A stretch of DNA of 64,000 bases from VAZQ01 sp963785745 (GCA_963785745.1 CAWAWR010000029.1:62001-126000), one strand, 5' to 3'. Positions 44,142-54,112 are shown, counted from the stretch's first letter. The notes: generated by a model not told the origin, from the letters alone. A program made the numbers and translations.

Positions 44142-45875
44142 ATGCACATCGACGCCGTCGATCTCGAAGTGGTGAAGGCGAGCCTCTCCGGCATCGTGCG
44201 GGAGATGCAGAACTCGCTGTTCCGCACCGGCTTCTCGACCATCGTCCGGGAATCGCAGGACGCCTCCTGCGCGCTGATGAATGCCAAGGGCGAGGTCGTG
44301 GCGCAGCATGTCGTGCTGCCGCTGCATATCGGCGCGTTTCCCGCCTGCTGCGGCGCGGTGATCGCCGAATTCGCCAGCGACATCGCCGAAGGCGACGCCT
44401 TTCTCATCAACCATCCCTATTACGGCGGCAGTCCGCACGCGCCCGACATGTGCGTGCTGAGTCCGGTGTTCGTCGACGGCGAATTGTTCGGATTCTGCGG
44501 CTCGATCGCGCACAAGAGCGACATCGGCGGCCCGGTGCCGGGAAGCTGCTCCGGCCAGGCGCGCGAGGTGTTCAACGAAGGCTTGCATCTGCCGCCGGTG
44601 CGCTACCACCGCCGCTACCAGCCGCTGAACGACATCGAGCGCATCATCGGCGCCAACAGCCGCACGCCTGAGCTGGTGCTGGGCGATATCCGCGGGCAGC
44701 TCGGCTCCGACCGCCTCGGCGAACGGCGGCTCAACGAGCTCGCCGCCAAATATGGCAAGGCAAAAATCCTCGCCTGCTTCGACCGGCTGTTCGACATGTC
44801 GGAGACGCGCCTGCGCAAGACCTTTACGGAATGGAAGGACGGGCGTTTCGAGGCCGAGCGTTTCGTCGACGACGACGGCATCGATCTCGAGAAGCCGGTC
44901 CGTATCCACGTCGTCGTCGATAAGAAGAGCGACCGCATCCATTTCGATTTCTCGGGCTCGGCCGACCAGACCAAGGGGCCCGCCAACGTGCGCCCGCCGC
45001 TGGTGCAGGCGGCCTGCGCCTATTGCCTGATCTCGCTGATCGATCCAAACATCTTCGTAAGCCAGGGTTTGCTGCGCGCCTTCACCATCACGGCACGCGA
45101 GGGCTCCGTGCTCAATCCGCGCTTCCCCGCGCCGGTCAACACCTACAATCCGACCGTGCATGCGCTGGTCGACGCCGTCTACGACGCGCTGAGCAACATC
45201 GTGCCGGACAAGGTGCGCGCCGACGGCTCGGGCAGCCGATCGATCATCCTCGGCGGCCGTAGCACCTATACCGGTAAGGGCTACGTGCAATACGAGATCA
45301 TCGCCGGCGGCGCCGGCGCGCGCGCCACCAAGGACGGCGCATCCGGCATCACGGTCAACCAGAGCAATGCGATGATCGCGCCGATCGAGATCATCGAAAG
45401 CGAATTTCCGACGCGGCTCCTGCGTTTCGATCTGATCAAGGATTCCGGCGGCGCCGGCCGCTTCCGCGGCGGACTCGGCATCCGCCGCGAATATCTCAAT
45501 CTGGAGGATGCGCGCTTCTCGATCCGTTCGATGAAGCATGTGATCCCGCCAAACGGCTGCGCCGGCGGCAACACCGGACGTCCCGGCGACATCTGGATCA
45601 ATCCAGACGGCAAGGACGCCAAGCGCCTCCCGACGCGCTATGCCGACTATCCGCTGAAGAAGGGCGACGTCTTCCGGCTTGATACGCCGGGCGGCGGCGG
45701 CCACGGCGATGCGTTGAAGCGAGAGCCCGAACGCGTGCTCGACGATGTGCGCGAGGGCGTGGTGTCACCCGACGCGGCGGAACGCGAATACGGCGTGGTG
45801 CTCAAGCGCGACGGTGGCGATTTCGTGGTCGATGCCGCGTCCACGAAGGCCAGACGCGCCAAGGCGACGATGTAG
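44142..45875 (+). CDS. hyuB: Hydantoinase/oxoprolinase-type subunit HyuB
   Basis: 577 residues. Conserved HyuB segments include LINHPYYGGSPHAPDM, FDFSGSADQTKGPANV and the end LKKGDVFRLDTPGGGGHGD. It forms the enzyme with HyuA; substrates in the family are hydantoins, 5-oxoproline, N-methylhydantoin, acetone or acetophenone. The ATG at 44142 is 8 bases after the hyuA stop. Confidence 0.9.
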   Translation: MHIDAVDLEVVKASLSGIVREMQNSLFRTGFSTIVRESQDASCALMNAKGEVVAQHVVLPLHIGAFPACCGAVIAEFASDIAEGDAFLINHPYYGGSPHAPDMCVLSPVFVDGELFGFCGSIAHKSDIGGPVPGSCSGQAREVFNEGLHLPPVRYHRRYQPLNDIERIIGANSRTPELVLGDIRGQLGSDRLGERRLNELAAKYGKAKILACFDRLFDMSETRLRKTFTEWKDGRFEAERFVDDDGIDLEKPVRIHVVVDKKSDRIHFDFSGSADQTKGPANVRPPLVQAACAYCLISLIDPNIFVSQGLLRAFTITAREGSVLNPRFPAPVNTYNPTVHALVDAVYDALSNIVPDKVRADGSGSRSIILGGRSTYTGKGYVQYEIIAGGAGARATKDGASGITVNQSNAMIAPIEIIESEFPTRLLRFDLIKDSGGAGRFRGGLGIRREYLNLEDARFSIRSMKHVIPPNGCAGGNTGRPGDIWINPDGKDAKRLPTRYADYPLKKGDVFRLDTPGGGGHGDALKREPERVLDDVREGVVSPDAAEREYGVVLKRDGGDFVVDAASTKARRAKATM

Positions 45876-45942
45876 GCAGCGAGTGCATGATTCAAATTCA
45901 TGCCATCAGGCTTTGTGGGCAATGATCGAGGAGGTGTGAGGC

Positions 45943-46830
45943 ATGAAGACCGTGGGTTTCATCGGCACCGGCGGCATGGGCAGCGGCATGGCGGCCAACC
46001 TCATCAAGGCCGGCTATCGTCTGGTCGTGAGCGATCTCAGGCGCGAGCAAGCCAGGGGCCTGGAGGGCGCAGGCGCACAGTTCAAGGACTCGCCCAAAGC
46101 AGTGGCCGAATCGTGCGAGCTCGTGCTTTCGATGCTGCCGAACAACGATGCCGTCAGGGCCGTCGGCCTCGGCAAGGGTGGGCTCGCCGAGGCGACCACC
46201 GGCACCAAGGTGTGGATCGATTTCAGCAGCATCGATAAAGTGACCATCGTCAGCGTTAGCGATGAGCTCAAGCAGAAAGGCTGGACTGTCGTCGACGCTT
46301 CGGCCGGCGGCGTCGAGGAGGTCGCGGCGGCCGGTGAGCTGGCGCTTTGGCTTTCGGGCTCCAAGGCGTTGTTCGACGAGCATCAGCCGATATTCAAGGC
46401 GATGGGCAAATCGATTCTTCACGTCGGCGAGCTCGGCAATGCCAAGCTGGTCAAGAACGCCATGGCTATGTTGGCCGCTGTCCAACACCTGAGCCTTGTT
46501 GAAATCTGCTGCTGGCTCAGGAAGGGCGGTCTCGACGAGGCCACCTTCCAGACCATTATCAAGAACTCTCAGCAGGATTCGGTGGCGACCCGGCGCATCA
46601 TGGAAATCTTGGTGAGCCGCAAGTTCAAGCCGCGCAAGTCCTGGATGCCAAAGGACGTGGGCTTCGGGCTCGATATGGCGCGCGACATGGAGGTTCCGAT
46701 GCCGTTTGTCGGCCTCGCCCAGCAGATGTTTGCTATCGCGCAGGCGACGGGTCAGGACGGCTATGAGGCGACGGGCATTGCCAGCAACCTCTACGACGTG
46801 ATCAACGGCAATAAAACCAAGCCCAGCTGA
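45943..46830 (+). CDS. NAD(P)-dependent beta-hydroxyacid dehydrogenase (3-hydroxyisobutyrate dehydrogenase family)
   Basis: 295 residues. The Rossmann motif IGTGGMGSGMAANL is at the N-terminus, DASAGGVEEVAAAGELAL is the substrate loop (DAPVSGG type, changed), and the catalytic lysine is in NAKLVKNAMAM. It oxidises a beta-hydroxy acid to the semialdehyde or keto acid. A GGAGGT ribosome site precedes the ATG. It is the last gene of the eutA-hyu operon, probably acting on its product. Confidence 0.85.
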   Translation: MKTVGFIGTGGMGSGMAANLIKAGYRLVVSDLRREQARGLEGAGAQFKDSPKAVAESCELVLSMLPNNDAVRAVGLGKGGLAEATTGTKVWIDFSSIDKVTIVSVSDELKQKGWTVVDASAGGVEEVAAAGELALWLSGSKALFDEHQPIFKAMGKSILHVGELGNAKLVKNAMAMLAAVQHLSLVEICCWLRKGGLDEATFQTIIKNSQQDSVATRRIMEILVSRKFKPRKSWMPKDVGFGLDMARDMEVPMPFVGLAQQMFAIAQATGQDGYEATGIASNLYDVINGNKTKPS

Positions 46831-46878
46831 GGTCGCGAAGGCGCTGCTGTCGTAACGGCAGCGGCGGGGCGCGACGGC

Positions 46879-47853
46879 TCACTCGCCTTTGATGCCGAGA
46901 TCCTTGGCGAGCCGCGCATATTTCGCTGAATCGTTGCGGACCAGCGTCGCGAACTGCTCAGGCGTGCCACCGATCGGCTCGTTGGCCGCCTTGAGCATGG
47001 CTTCACGGACCTTCTGATCGGTCAGCGACTTGCCGTACTCGGCGTTGAGGCGCGCGATGATGTCCGGCGGGGTACCGGCCGGGACGAACACACCGAACCA
47101 TTGATCGAGCACCAGGCCCTTGAAGCCGGCTTCTTGGAACGTGGGGATGTTCGGCAAGCTCGGCGAGCGCGTCTCCGACGATTGCGCAAGGAAACGCAAG
47201 TTGCCGCTCTCGAAATGCGCCATCATCGACGTCGGCCCGAGGCACGCGATCGGCACATGCGCCGCGATCAAATCGTTCACCGCCTGGCCCGCACCGCGAT
47301 AGGGCACGTGATCGAGCTTGACTCCCGCTTCCTTGAGGAACCATTCGCCCAGGAAGTGCTGGTTCGAGCCGACACCCGAGGTGGCGTAGCCTTTGCCCCG
47401 GTTCTTCTTCATCGCGTCGACGAATTCCTGAAGCGTGTTGATCTTCAGCGACGAATGAACGGCCCACACCAGCGGCTGGCGCGCAATGAAGATGACCGGC
47501 ACCAGATCCTTGTTGTAGTCGCCGTTCACCTTCAGGATATGCGGAGCGCTCGCGATGTTGTCGTTGGAGAACAGCACCGAGTAGCCGTCGGCCGGACTCT
47601 TCGCGACCGACTCGATCCCGATCGTGCCACCCGCGCCGGTCCGGTTCTCGATGACCATCTGCTGGCCGAGCGCGCGCGATACCGGCTCTCCGGTCAGCCG
47701 GGCCAGGAAATCCGTTCCGCCGCCGGCCGCCAGCATGACGACAACGCGAACCGGGCGGTTCGGATAGCCTTGCGCCCACGACGGCCGCACGACGGCGGGC
47801 GCGGCAAGGGCGGCGCCTGCAAGCGACAGGAATTGACGGCGGATAAGTGTCAT
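46879..47853 (-). CDS. TctC-family periplasmic solute-binding protein, Tat-type signal
   Basis: 324 residues. The N-terminus MTLIRRQFLSLAGAALAAPA is a twin-arginine signal; the mature part YPNRPVRVVVMLAAGGGTD and NRTGAGGTIGIE match the tripartite tricarboxylate transporter receptor family. No TctAB genes are nearby. It lies 48 bases from the beta-hydroxyacid dehydrogenase, on the opposite strand, convergent with that operon. Confidence 0.87.
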   Translation of the reverse strand: MTLIRRQFLSLAGAALAAPAVVRPSWAQGYPNRPVRVVVMLAAGGGTDFLARLTGEPVSRALGQQMVIENRTGAGGTIGIESVAKSPADGYSVLFSNDNIASAPHILKVNGDYNKDLVPVIFIARQPLVWAVHSSLKINTLQEFVDAMKKNRGKGYATSGVGSNQHFLGEWFLKEAGVKLDHVPYRGAGQAVNDLIAAHVPIACLGPTSMMAHFESGNLRFLAQSSETRSPSLPNIPTFQEAGFKGLVLDQWFGVFVPAGTPPDIIARLNAEYGKSLTDQKVREAMLKAANEPIGGTPEQFATLVRNDSAKYARLAKDLGIKGE

Positions 47854-48143
47854 GGCCTTCCCTCCCAGGGGTCCGCACCGGATTTATGCATCGGTGTGCG
47901 GACGGGTCTGTTGTTGCATCTTACCCTCCCCGTTTCCAGCCGGAAGGGCGGAACTCTGAGGCACGTGAGCGCAGCATGGGCCGCGCTTGCGATATGCTTA
48001 ATCGGTGGCCGAACATGCTGCGCCAGCGAAGCCGCCCGTGCTGCGGAGTCCCGTCACCAACTGCGCCAAATAATCCTCTGGTCCTGCGGCCTTCCGGCCT
48101 GCAAGATGCACTCCAAGAACGATTGGGGGAGGCACCGCGTTCC

Positions 48144-49914
48144 GTGACCACGTCGGCTGACGTCGCGCGCATCGACACGGATGCCGGCATCGCGGCCGCC
48201 GCACCACGCCGGTCCCGCCTGTCGGCGCGCCAGACGGCTATCCTCTCCACGCTGCTGATCGTGATCCTGCTGGCGCTGGTCGTTCCGCCGTTCCTGTTCC
48301 TGGTCCAGGGCAGTTTCACCATCGCCGGGCCGACGCCGAGCACGTCCACCTGGGGTCTCGGCAATTTCGAGGCGGTGCTCAAGGGCCGGCATATCGTCAC
48401 GACGACGATCAACTCGCTGGTGTTCGCGGCGGCGAGCGCGGCGCTGGCGCTGCTTGTCGGCTGGGTGACCGCCTGGATCGTCGAGCGCACCAACACGCCG
48501 CTCAAGCCCCTCGCCTATCTCACCGCGATCATTTCGCTCGGTACGCCCTACATCCTCTACGTCACCGCCTGGCTTTTGTTCTTCGGCAAAGCCGGCCCGG
48601 TCAATCATCTCTACCGGACGCTCACCGGCAACACCGACGTCCTCATCAACATCTATTCGATGGCCGGCATGGTGATGGTGGAAGGTTTCCTGTGGTCGCC
48701 GCTGGCGTTCCTGCTGGTGAGCGCGACGCTGCGCAACGCCAATCCGGAACTCGAGGAAGCCGCGCGCGTGCACGGCGCCGGCGTCTGGCAGACGATCCAC
48801 CGCGTGACCATGCGGCTGTCGCTGCCCTCGATCATGGCGCTGGCGATGCTGGTGTTCATCCGCGCCGTCGAGGCGTTCGAGGTGCCGGCGCTGGTCGGCC
48901 TGCCCGGCCGCATCTCGGTGCTGACGACCGACATCTACACCAACATGGTCGCGCGCGCGCCGCCCGACATCGGCGGCGCCAGCGCGCTGTCGGTGCTGAT
49001 GCTGCTGCTTGGTGTTCGTGCTGCTCTATATTTACGGCCGCCTGTCGCGGCACGCCGAGCGCTTCGCCACCATCACCGGCAAGGGCTTTCGCCCGCGTCC
49101 GTTCGATCTCGGGCGGCTGCGCTACGTCGCGGCCGGGATTCTGATTTTCAATTTCATCCTGCTGCTGCTGGTGCCCATGCTGATGCTGGTCTGGGTGTCG
49201 CTGTTGCCGTTCTTCCAGCCGGTCAGCGCCGCCGCGCTCAAGCTCGTCAGCCTCAACAACTACCGCACGGTGCTGGATTCCGGTCAGCTCGAATTGATGC
49301 TCAACACGATGATGGTGGCGGTCGCGACCGCGACCATCGCGGTCGGACTGACGTTCGTGGCCGGATGGCTCGCGGTGCGGCGCGCGCCCGGCGGATGGAT
49401 CGTCGACCGGCTCGCGACCATCCCGCTGGTGTTTCCCGGCCTTATCCTCGGCATCGCGGTGATGCAGCTCTTCCTGGCGGTGCCGATCCCGATCTACGGC
49501 ACGCTTGGAATCTTGATCTGGGCCTTCGTCATCAACTACCTGCCCTACGGCATGCGCTACAGCGCATCGGGGATGCTGCAAATCCATCGCGAGCTCGAGG
49601 AAGCGGCGGCGATCTGCGGCGCCACGCCGATCACCCGGCTGCGCCGGATCGTGGCGCCACTGCTCGCGCCGGCGCTGCTGGCGGGCTGGCTGTTCATCTT
49701 CCTGATGTCGGCGCGCGCGCTGTCGCTGCCGATCCTGCTCTCGGGCCCGCGCTCGCAGCTCATGGCGGTCGCAATGTTCGATCTCTGGGGCAACGGACAA
49801 GGCACCGAACTCGCCGCACTCGGCCTGATGTGGTCGATGCTGATGACCACCATCGCCCTCGTGTTCTATGTCGTCGCCCGCCGCTCGGCCGGCGGCGCGC
49901 TTGGCCGTGCTTGA
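48144..49914 (+). CDS. Fused two-domain ABC transporter permease (FbpB/AfuB type), one frame break at 49009-49010
   Basis: About 590 residues with two permease modules of about six helices each. The first carries the EAA motif LEEAARVHGAGVWQTIHRVT and the second ELEEAAAICGATPITRLRRI. An extra T at 49009-49010 shifts the frame; the first part continues as nonsense through the operon, and the second is read from the +1 frame (LVFVLLYIYGRLSRHAERF). The span is 3n+1. A GTG at 48144 with GGGGAGG upstream is the likely start; the region 47854-48143 before it holds no other gene. This class imports ferric iron, polyamines, putrescine or similar ligands. Confidence 0.85.
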
Positions 49915-49923
49915 GGACCAACG

Positions 49924-51042
49924 ATGCTTCGTGTCGAGCGCCTGACCAAGATCTTCGAGAACGCGACCGATCAGATCGCCGGCGGCATCCGCGATGCGAA
50001 TTTCGAGCTCGCGCCCGGCACCTTCTTCACCATGCTGGGCCCGTCCGGTTGCGGCAAGACCACGACGCTGCGCTGTATCGCCGGCCTCGAAACGCCCGAC
50101 GCCGGCGTGATCTCGGTCGACGGCCGCGCCCTGTTCGACGGCGACATGAAAGTGAACGTACCGGTCGAGCAGCGCGCCGTCGGCATGGTGTTCCAGTCCT
50201 ATGCGATCTGGCCGCACATGACGGTGGCGGAGAACGTCGCGTTCCCGCTCACCGTGATGAAGCACAAGCGATACGCGCGCGCCGAGATCGAGGCGGCGGT
50301 CGCGAAGGCCCTGGCAGTCGTCGATCTCGACGGCTTTCAGGATCGCCCGGCGCCGCGGTTGTCCGGCGGCCAGCAGCAGCGCGTGGCGCTCGCGCGCGCG
50401 ATCGTGCACGAGCCGCGCCTGCTGCTGCTGGACGAGCCGCTCTCCAACCTCGATGCCCAGCTCCGCGACGAGATGCGCAGCGAGCTCAAGCGGCTGCAGA
50501 GCAAGATCGGCATCACCACCGTCTATGTCACGCACGACCAGTCGGAGGCGCTGGCGCTCTCCGACCAGATCGCCGTGATCGACCAGGGCCGCATCCGGCA
50601 GGTCGGCTCGCCGCAAGACATCTATTTCCGGCCGGCGAACCCGTTCGTGGCGCGCTTTGTCGGTGCCACCAATCTGTTGGCCGGTCGGCTGTACTTTGCG
50701 GCCGACGGCCGGGGCGACGTCGAAGTCCTCGGCGATCGCAAGATCAAATGCCTCGTCCCCGCCGAAATTGCCGACGCGTCATCGGTCTCGGTGTCGATCC
50801 GGCCGGAAAGCATCCGCTTGGTGCCGCGCGGCGGCGGACCGGTGAAGGCCGGCGACAACTGCATCCCCGGCAAGATCGCGGCAGTCACGTTTCTCGGCGC
50901 AAGCCGCCGCGTGGATGTGACAAGCGGCGGCGTCACGCTTCAGGTCACGACAGCGGCCGATCATCCGCTACCCGCCGATGGCGAGGTCGACCTCCTGTTC
51001 GCGCCGGAGCGGACTGTCGCTTTGCCCGGCAAGGTGTCGTAG
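49924..51042 (+). CDS. ABC transporter ATP-binding protein (PotA/FbpC type)
   Basis: 372 residues. Walker A GPSGCGKTT, Q-loop FQSYAIWPHMTV, signature LSGGQQQRVALARA and Walker B LLLLDEPLSNLD, then a C-terminal TOBE domain (about 290-370). It energises the permease encoded 9 bases upstream. The binding protein is probably the one at 56572, encoded elsewhere. Confidence 0.92.
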   Translation: MLRVERLTKIFENATDQIAGGIRDANFELAPGTFFTMLGPSGCGKTTTLRCIAGLETPDAGVISVDGRALFDGDMKVNVPVEQRAVGMVFQSYAIWPHMTVAENVAFPLTVMKHKRYARAEIEAAVAKALAVVDLDGFQDRPAPRLSGGQQQRVALARAIVHEPRLLLLDEPLSNLDAQLRDEMRSELKRLQSKIGITTVYVTHDQSEALALSDQIAVIDQGRIRQVGSPQDIYFRPANPFVARFVGATNLLAGRLYFAADGRGDVEVLGDRKIKCLVPAEIADASSVSVSIRPESIRLVPRGGGPVKAGDNCIPGKIAAVTFLGASRRVDVTSGGVTLQVTTAADHPLPADGEVDLLFAPERTVALPGKVS

Positions 51043-51082
51043 AAATTCAAGCATAGCGATCAAGCAAGCAAGGAGAAGAGAA

Positions 51083-51922
51083 ATGGCCAAGAAATACGAA
51101 ACGGTCCTGATCGAGAAGAGCGAGGGCATCACCTGGCTGATCATGAACCGGCCCGACAAGCGCAACGCCATGAGCCCGCAGCTGCATCTCGACATGGACG
51201 ATGCGCTGGAGGATCTGGCGACCGACGAAGAGACCGAAATTCTGGTGCTCACCGGCGCCGGCAACGAGGCGTTCTGCGCCGGCCAGGACATCCGGCTCTA
51301 TTTCCGCGGCACCGAGCAGGACCCGAAGACGCGCGCCAAGGCGCGCCGCGCCTCCAACCAGTGGCGCTGGCAGCGGCTCTCCACCTTCCCGAAGCCGACC
51401 ATCGCAATGGTCAACGGCTTCTGCTTCGGCGGCGGCTTCACGCAAGTGTCGGCCTGCGATTTCGCCATCGCCGCCGACGAGGCGCAGTTCGGCCTGTCGG
51501 AAGTGAACTGGGGCATCCTGCCGGGAGGCATCGTGTCCTGGAACGTCGTGCAGATGATGAATTTCCGCGACGCCATGTACTACGCGATGACCGGCGACAC
51601 CTTCGACGGCAAGAAGGCCAAGGAAATCGGCTTCGTGAATCTGCACTTCCCGAAGGCGAAGCTGAAGGAGGAGACCATCAAGTTCGCCAAGAAGCTGCAG
51701 GAGAAGAGCCCGGCGGCGCTGCTCTACACCAAAGAAGCGGTCCGTGCCGTGCGTTTCATGAACGAGCCGCAGGCGGCCGACTACCTCAACGCCAAGAGCG
51801 ACGCGCTCAAGCACAATGACAAGGAAAACAGCCGTCAGCAGGGCATGAAGCAGTTCCTGGACGACAAGAGCTATCGTCCCGGGCTGGGCCACTTCAAGCG
51901 CCAGAAGGCGGCGGCGAAATAG
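51083..51922 (+). CDS. p-Hydroxycinnamoyl-CoA hydratase/lyase (feruloyl-CoA hydratase/lyase)
   Basis: 279 residues of the crotonase fold. NRPDKRNAMSPQLHLDMDD, the oxyanion-hole region NGFCFGGGFTQVSACD and the catalytic-Glu segment FGLSEVNWGILPGG are close to the HCHL family, as is the C-terminal GMKQFLDDKSYRPGL. The enzyme hydrates feruloyl-, caffeoyl- or coumaroyl-CoA and splits it into the hydroxybenzaldehyde and acetyl-CoA. AAGGAG precedes the ATG at 51083. The matching CoA ligase and aldehyde dehydrogenase are not in the window. Confidence 0.85.
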   Translation: MAKKYETVLIEKSEGITWLIMNRPDKRNAMSPQLHLDMDDALEDLATDEETEILVLTGAGNEAFCAGQDIRLYFRGTEQDPKTRAKARRASNQWRWQRLSTFPKPTIAMVNGFCFGGGFTQVSACDFAIAADEAQFGLSEVNWGILPGGIVSWNVVQMMNFRDAMYYAMTGDTFDGKKAKEIGFVNLHFPKAKLKEETIKFAKKLQEKSPAALLYTKEAVRAVRFMNEPQAADYLNAKSDALKHNDKENSRQQGMKQFLDDKSYRPGLGHFKRQKAAAK

Positions 51923-51933
51923 CGCTCCGGCGC

Positions 51934-52362
51934 GTGCGCATTGTCGCGATCGATGCCAGCTCCGACCTGATGCCGGCGGCCTACGCTGTGCGGCATCAGG
52001 TGTTCGTCGTGGAGCAGGCGGTTCCACCCGACCTCGAGCGGGACGAATTCGACGATGTCGCCGTGCATCTGGTTGCGTTACGCGGCGACAACGTGGTCGG
52101 CACGCTGCGGATCGTGGCCAGCGGCGGCAGCGCCAAGATCGGCCGCATGGCGGTGCTGGCGGCTGAGCGCAAAACCGGTATTGGCACCCGGCTGATGGAA
52201 CATGCGATCGAGATCGCGCGCGGCATGGGCGTCAGCGACATCACGCTGCATGCACAGCTCACCGCCAGGACATTCTATGCCCGGCTCGGCTATCGCGAAG
52301 AAGGGGAAGAGTTCGAAGAGGCGGGCATCGCGCATGTCAGCATGCGCAAGGCAATTGCATGA
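51934..52362 (+). CDS. GNAT family N-acetyltransferase (ElaA/YjcF type)
   Basis: 142 residues. The GNAT core is GRMAVLAAERKTGIGTRLMEH (acetyl-CoA pyrophosphate loop), ending ARTFYARLGYREEGEEF. GTG at 51934 is the start, 11 bases after the hydratase/lyase stop, so they may share a transcript. The acceptor substrate is unknown. Confidence 0.85.
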   Translation: MRIVAIDASSDLMPAAYAVRHQVFVVEQAVPPDLERDEFDDVAVHLVALRGDNVVGTLRIVASGGSAKIGRMAVLAAERKTGIGTRLMEHAIEIARGMGVSDITLHAQLTARTFYARLGYREEGEEFEEAGIAHVSMRKAIA

Positions 52363-52387
52363 TCGGCCGCCCGTCCTGAGCAAATAG

Positions 52388-52413
52388 CGAGGCTCCTCGA
52401 TTGAGGAGCCTCG
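52388..52413. terminator. Hairpin between convergent GNAT and RTX genes
   Basis: Perfect 11-bp stem CGAGGCTCCTC (52388-52398) and GAGGAGCCTCG (52403-52413) with a GATT loop. The T-runs are weak on both sides; it probably serves both genes. Confidence 0.7.
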
Positions 52414-52432
52414 CCTGTTCGCAGTCGTCTGC

Positions 52433-53356
52433 TTAGATCAGCAGGAAGTCGCTGTGCGACACGTCGACGTTGAGCCTGGCCAGCTCCGTTCCTACCAGCT
52501 GCCAGTCCCCGTTGGGGTGGGTCAACGAATCAACCCTGACCAGCTGGTTGGTGTCCGTGAGGTAGATGATACCGTCGTGGCCATCGAGCCCGGTGCCATA
52601 GAAGCTGCCGTTCTCGAAGTAGCCGCAGGCCAGCTTACCGTCATTTCCGAACGGCGAGTCGAAGACGTCCGCGTTCGGGTCCCGGCTGCCGCCCCGCCCG
52701 TCCAGCACGATCTTGTCGATGCCGACCTGGAAATCGACGATCGTGTCGGTGCCACTGGACGGCCGGAAGACGAACTTATCGGCGCCGCTGCCGCCGATCA
52801 GCGTGTCGTAGCCGGTGCCGCCGTCCAGGGTGTCGTTGCCGGCGCCGCCATCGAGCTCATCCCGGCCGGAACCGCCGTTAAGGATGTCGTTGCCGAAGTC
52901 CCCGAACAGGTAGTCGCTGCCGTTCATGCCGTTGAGCGTGTTGTTGGTGGCGTTGCCGAGCAACACGTCGGCGTAGCTCGATCCGGACACGTTCTCGATG
53001 TTGAGGTAGGTATCGCCTTCGGCGTCGCCGCCGAAGCCGCGGTCGCGCAAATCGACCGTGACCGCCTGGGAGCCGGCATAGCTCACCCAGTCGCTGCCGT
53101 CGCCGCCGTCCATCCTGTCGGCACCCGTGCCGCCGTGCAGCGTGTCGTTGCCCAGGCCGCCAAACAGGTAGTCGTTTCCGCCGTTGCCGTAGAGCGTGTC
53201 GTCGCCGCCAAGTCCGTTGATGGCGTCACCGGCTTGCGAACCATAGAGCGTGTCAGCCCCCTCGGTCGCAACCGCCGGCCCGCCGACAGGCTCCCACGTC
53301 AGCTCCGCGGTTTGGTTGACTAAGTTGGTCGAGATTTTGGTCGTGATGATTGGCAT
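52433..53356 (-). CDS. RTX (hemolysin-type calcium-binding) repeat protein
   Basis: 307 residues without an N-terminal signal. Glycine/aspartate nonapeptide repeats (GGDDTLYGNGGNDYLFGG and many similar) fill about residues 40-215, giving a calcium-binding beta-roll. A C-terminal extension ends LNVDVSHSDFLLI, where type I secretion signals usually lie. Such proteins leave the cell by a type I system, none of which is encoded here. The long stem-loop before it ends the convergent GNAT gene. Confidence 0.9.
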   Translation of the reverse strand: MPIITTKISTNLVNQTAELTWEPVGGPAVATEGADTLYGSQAGDAINGLGGDDTLYGNGGNDYLFGGLGNDTLHGGTGADRMDGGDGSDWVSYAGSQAVTVDLRDRGFGGDAEGDTYLNIENVSGSSYADVLLGNATNNTLNGMNGSDYLFGDFGNDILNGGSGRDELDGGAGNDTLDGGTGYDTLIGGSGADKFVFRPSSGTDTIVDFQVGIDKIVLDGRGGSRDPNADVFDSPFGNDGKLACGYFENGSFYGTGLDGHDGIIYLTDTNQLVRVDSLTHPNGDWQLVGTELARLNVDVSHSDFLLI

Positions 53357-53560
53357 GTCTAGCTCCCACTAGGTTGACCCCGTCATTGGGGTGATGCCTA
53401 TGAGTGCCGGAACGCGCGTTCTGTCGCTGTGATCGCTGTCACAAGGTGTCGCTTTGTTAAGCCTGGGCGGTCGCGCGCGTCCTCGGCGCGCCACGCATCG
53501 CTGATGAGCGCGGCACGTTCCCCGGAACTACAGCCCGGTGCCGCGCGTTCGACATCAACG

Positions 53561-54103
53561 ATGCCTCGAACTCACGCCAGATCCGCGCGGACAGTTATCC
53601 CGCTCGCCATACTCCTGACAGCCGCGGTCGCGATCGCCTTCGTTGCCGCCGGCTATGTTCCGTTCAACGGCCAATCAGCCCAACGCGCGCAAGGTGGGGT
53701 TATGCTCATCCTGCGCGGGATCGCGAGCGCGGAAAGGCCGCGCGGCCAGCTCGACGACAACTCTGCGCTCGAATATGCGCGGCGCCTCGGCTATCGGGGC
53801 GAGGTGCTCGACGTCGCCGGCGGCAGCAGCGAGCAAGCCAGCATGGCGCTCGATCGCATCCGCCGCGATGACAAGGTGACGGCGCTCTACGGCTTCTCCG
53901 GCGGCGGCTACAACGCCAAGCGGGTCTGGAGCGAGCTGAACGCCGCCGAGCGGGCGCGCATTGGCAAGGTGGTCGTGATCGGATCGCCCGGGGTCGGCAA
54001 GGCCGATTTCCCCGGCAGCGCCGAGGTGGTCGTCAAGCAGGACCCGCCCGCCGGGCACATGGCGGGACCGAAGGTACTGCTGGAATTGCTCGGACCGACT
54101 TGA
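53561..54103 (+). CDS. Membrane-anchored or secreted alpha/beta-hydrolase-like protein
   Basis: 180 residues. An N-terminal hydrophobic segment (VIPLAILLTAAVAIAFVAAG) acts as signal or anchor. GFSGGG matches the nucleophile elbow GxSxG, and LGYRGEVLDVAGG precedes it as in a lipase-like fold. The chain is shorter than usual alpha/beta hydrolases, and the catalytic His and Asp are not obvious. The ATG at 53561 is chosen over an earlier in-frame start at 53429, which would put a basic low-complexity stretch before the signal. Confidence 0.55.
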   Translation: MPRTHARSARTVIPLAILLTAAVAIAFVAAGYVPFNGQSAQRAQGGVMLILRGIASAERPRGQLDDNSALEYARRLGYRGEVLDVAGGSSEQASMALDRIRRDDKVTALYGFSGGGYNAKRVWSELNAAERARIGKVVVIGSPGVGKADFPGSAEVVVKQDPPAGHMAGPKVLLELLGPT

Positions 54104-54112
54104 ACCGACGCG

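Noticed and set aside
47847..51056. A single 1069-residue protein through the ABC operon
   Set aside because: Beyond 49010 the frame gives Arg/Ala-rich nonsense antiphase to the real permease and ATPase genes.
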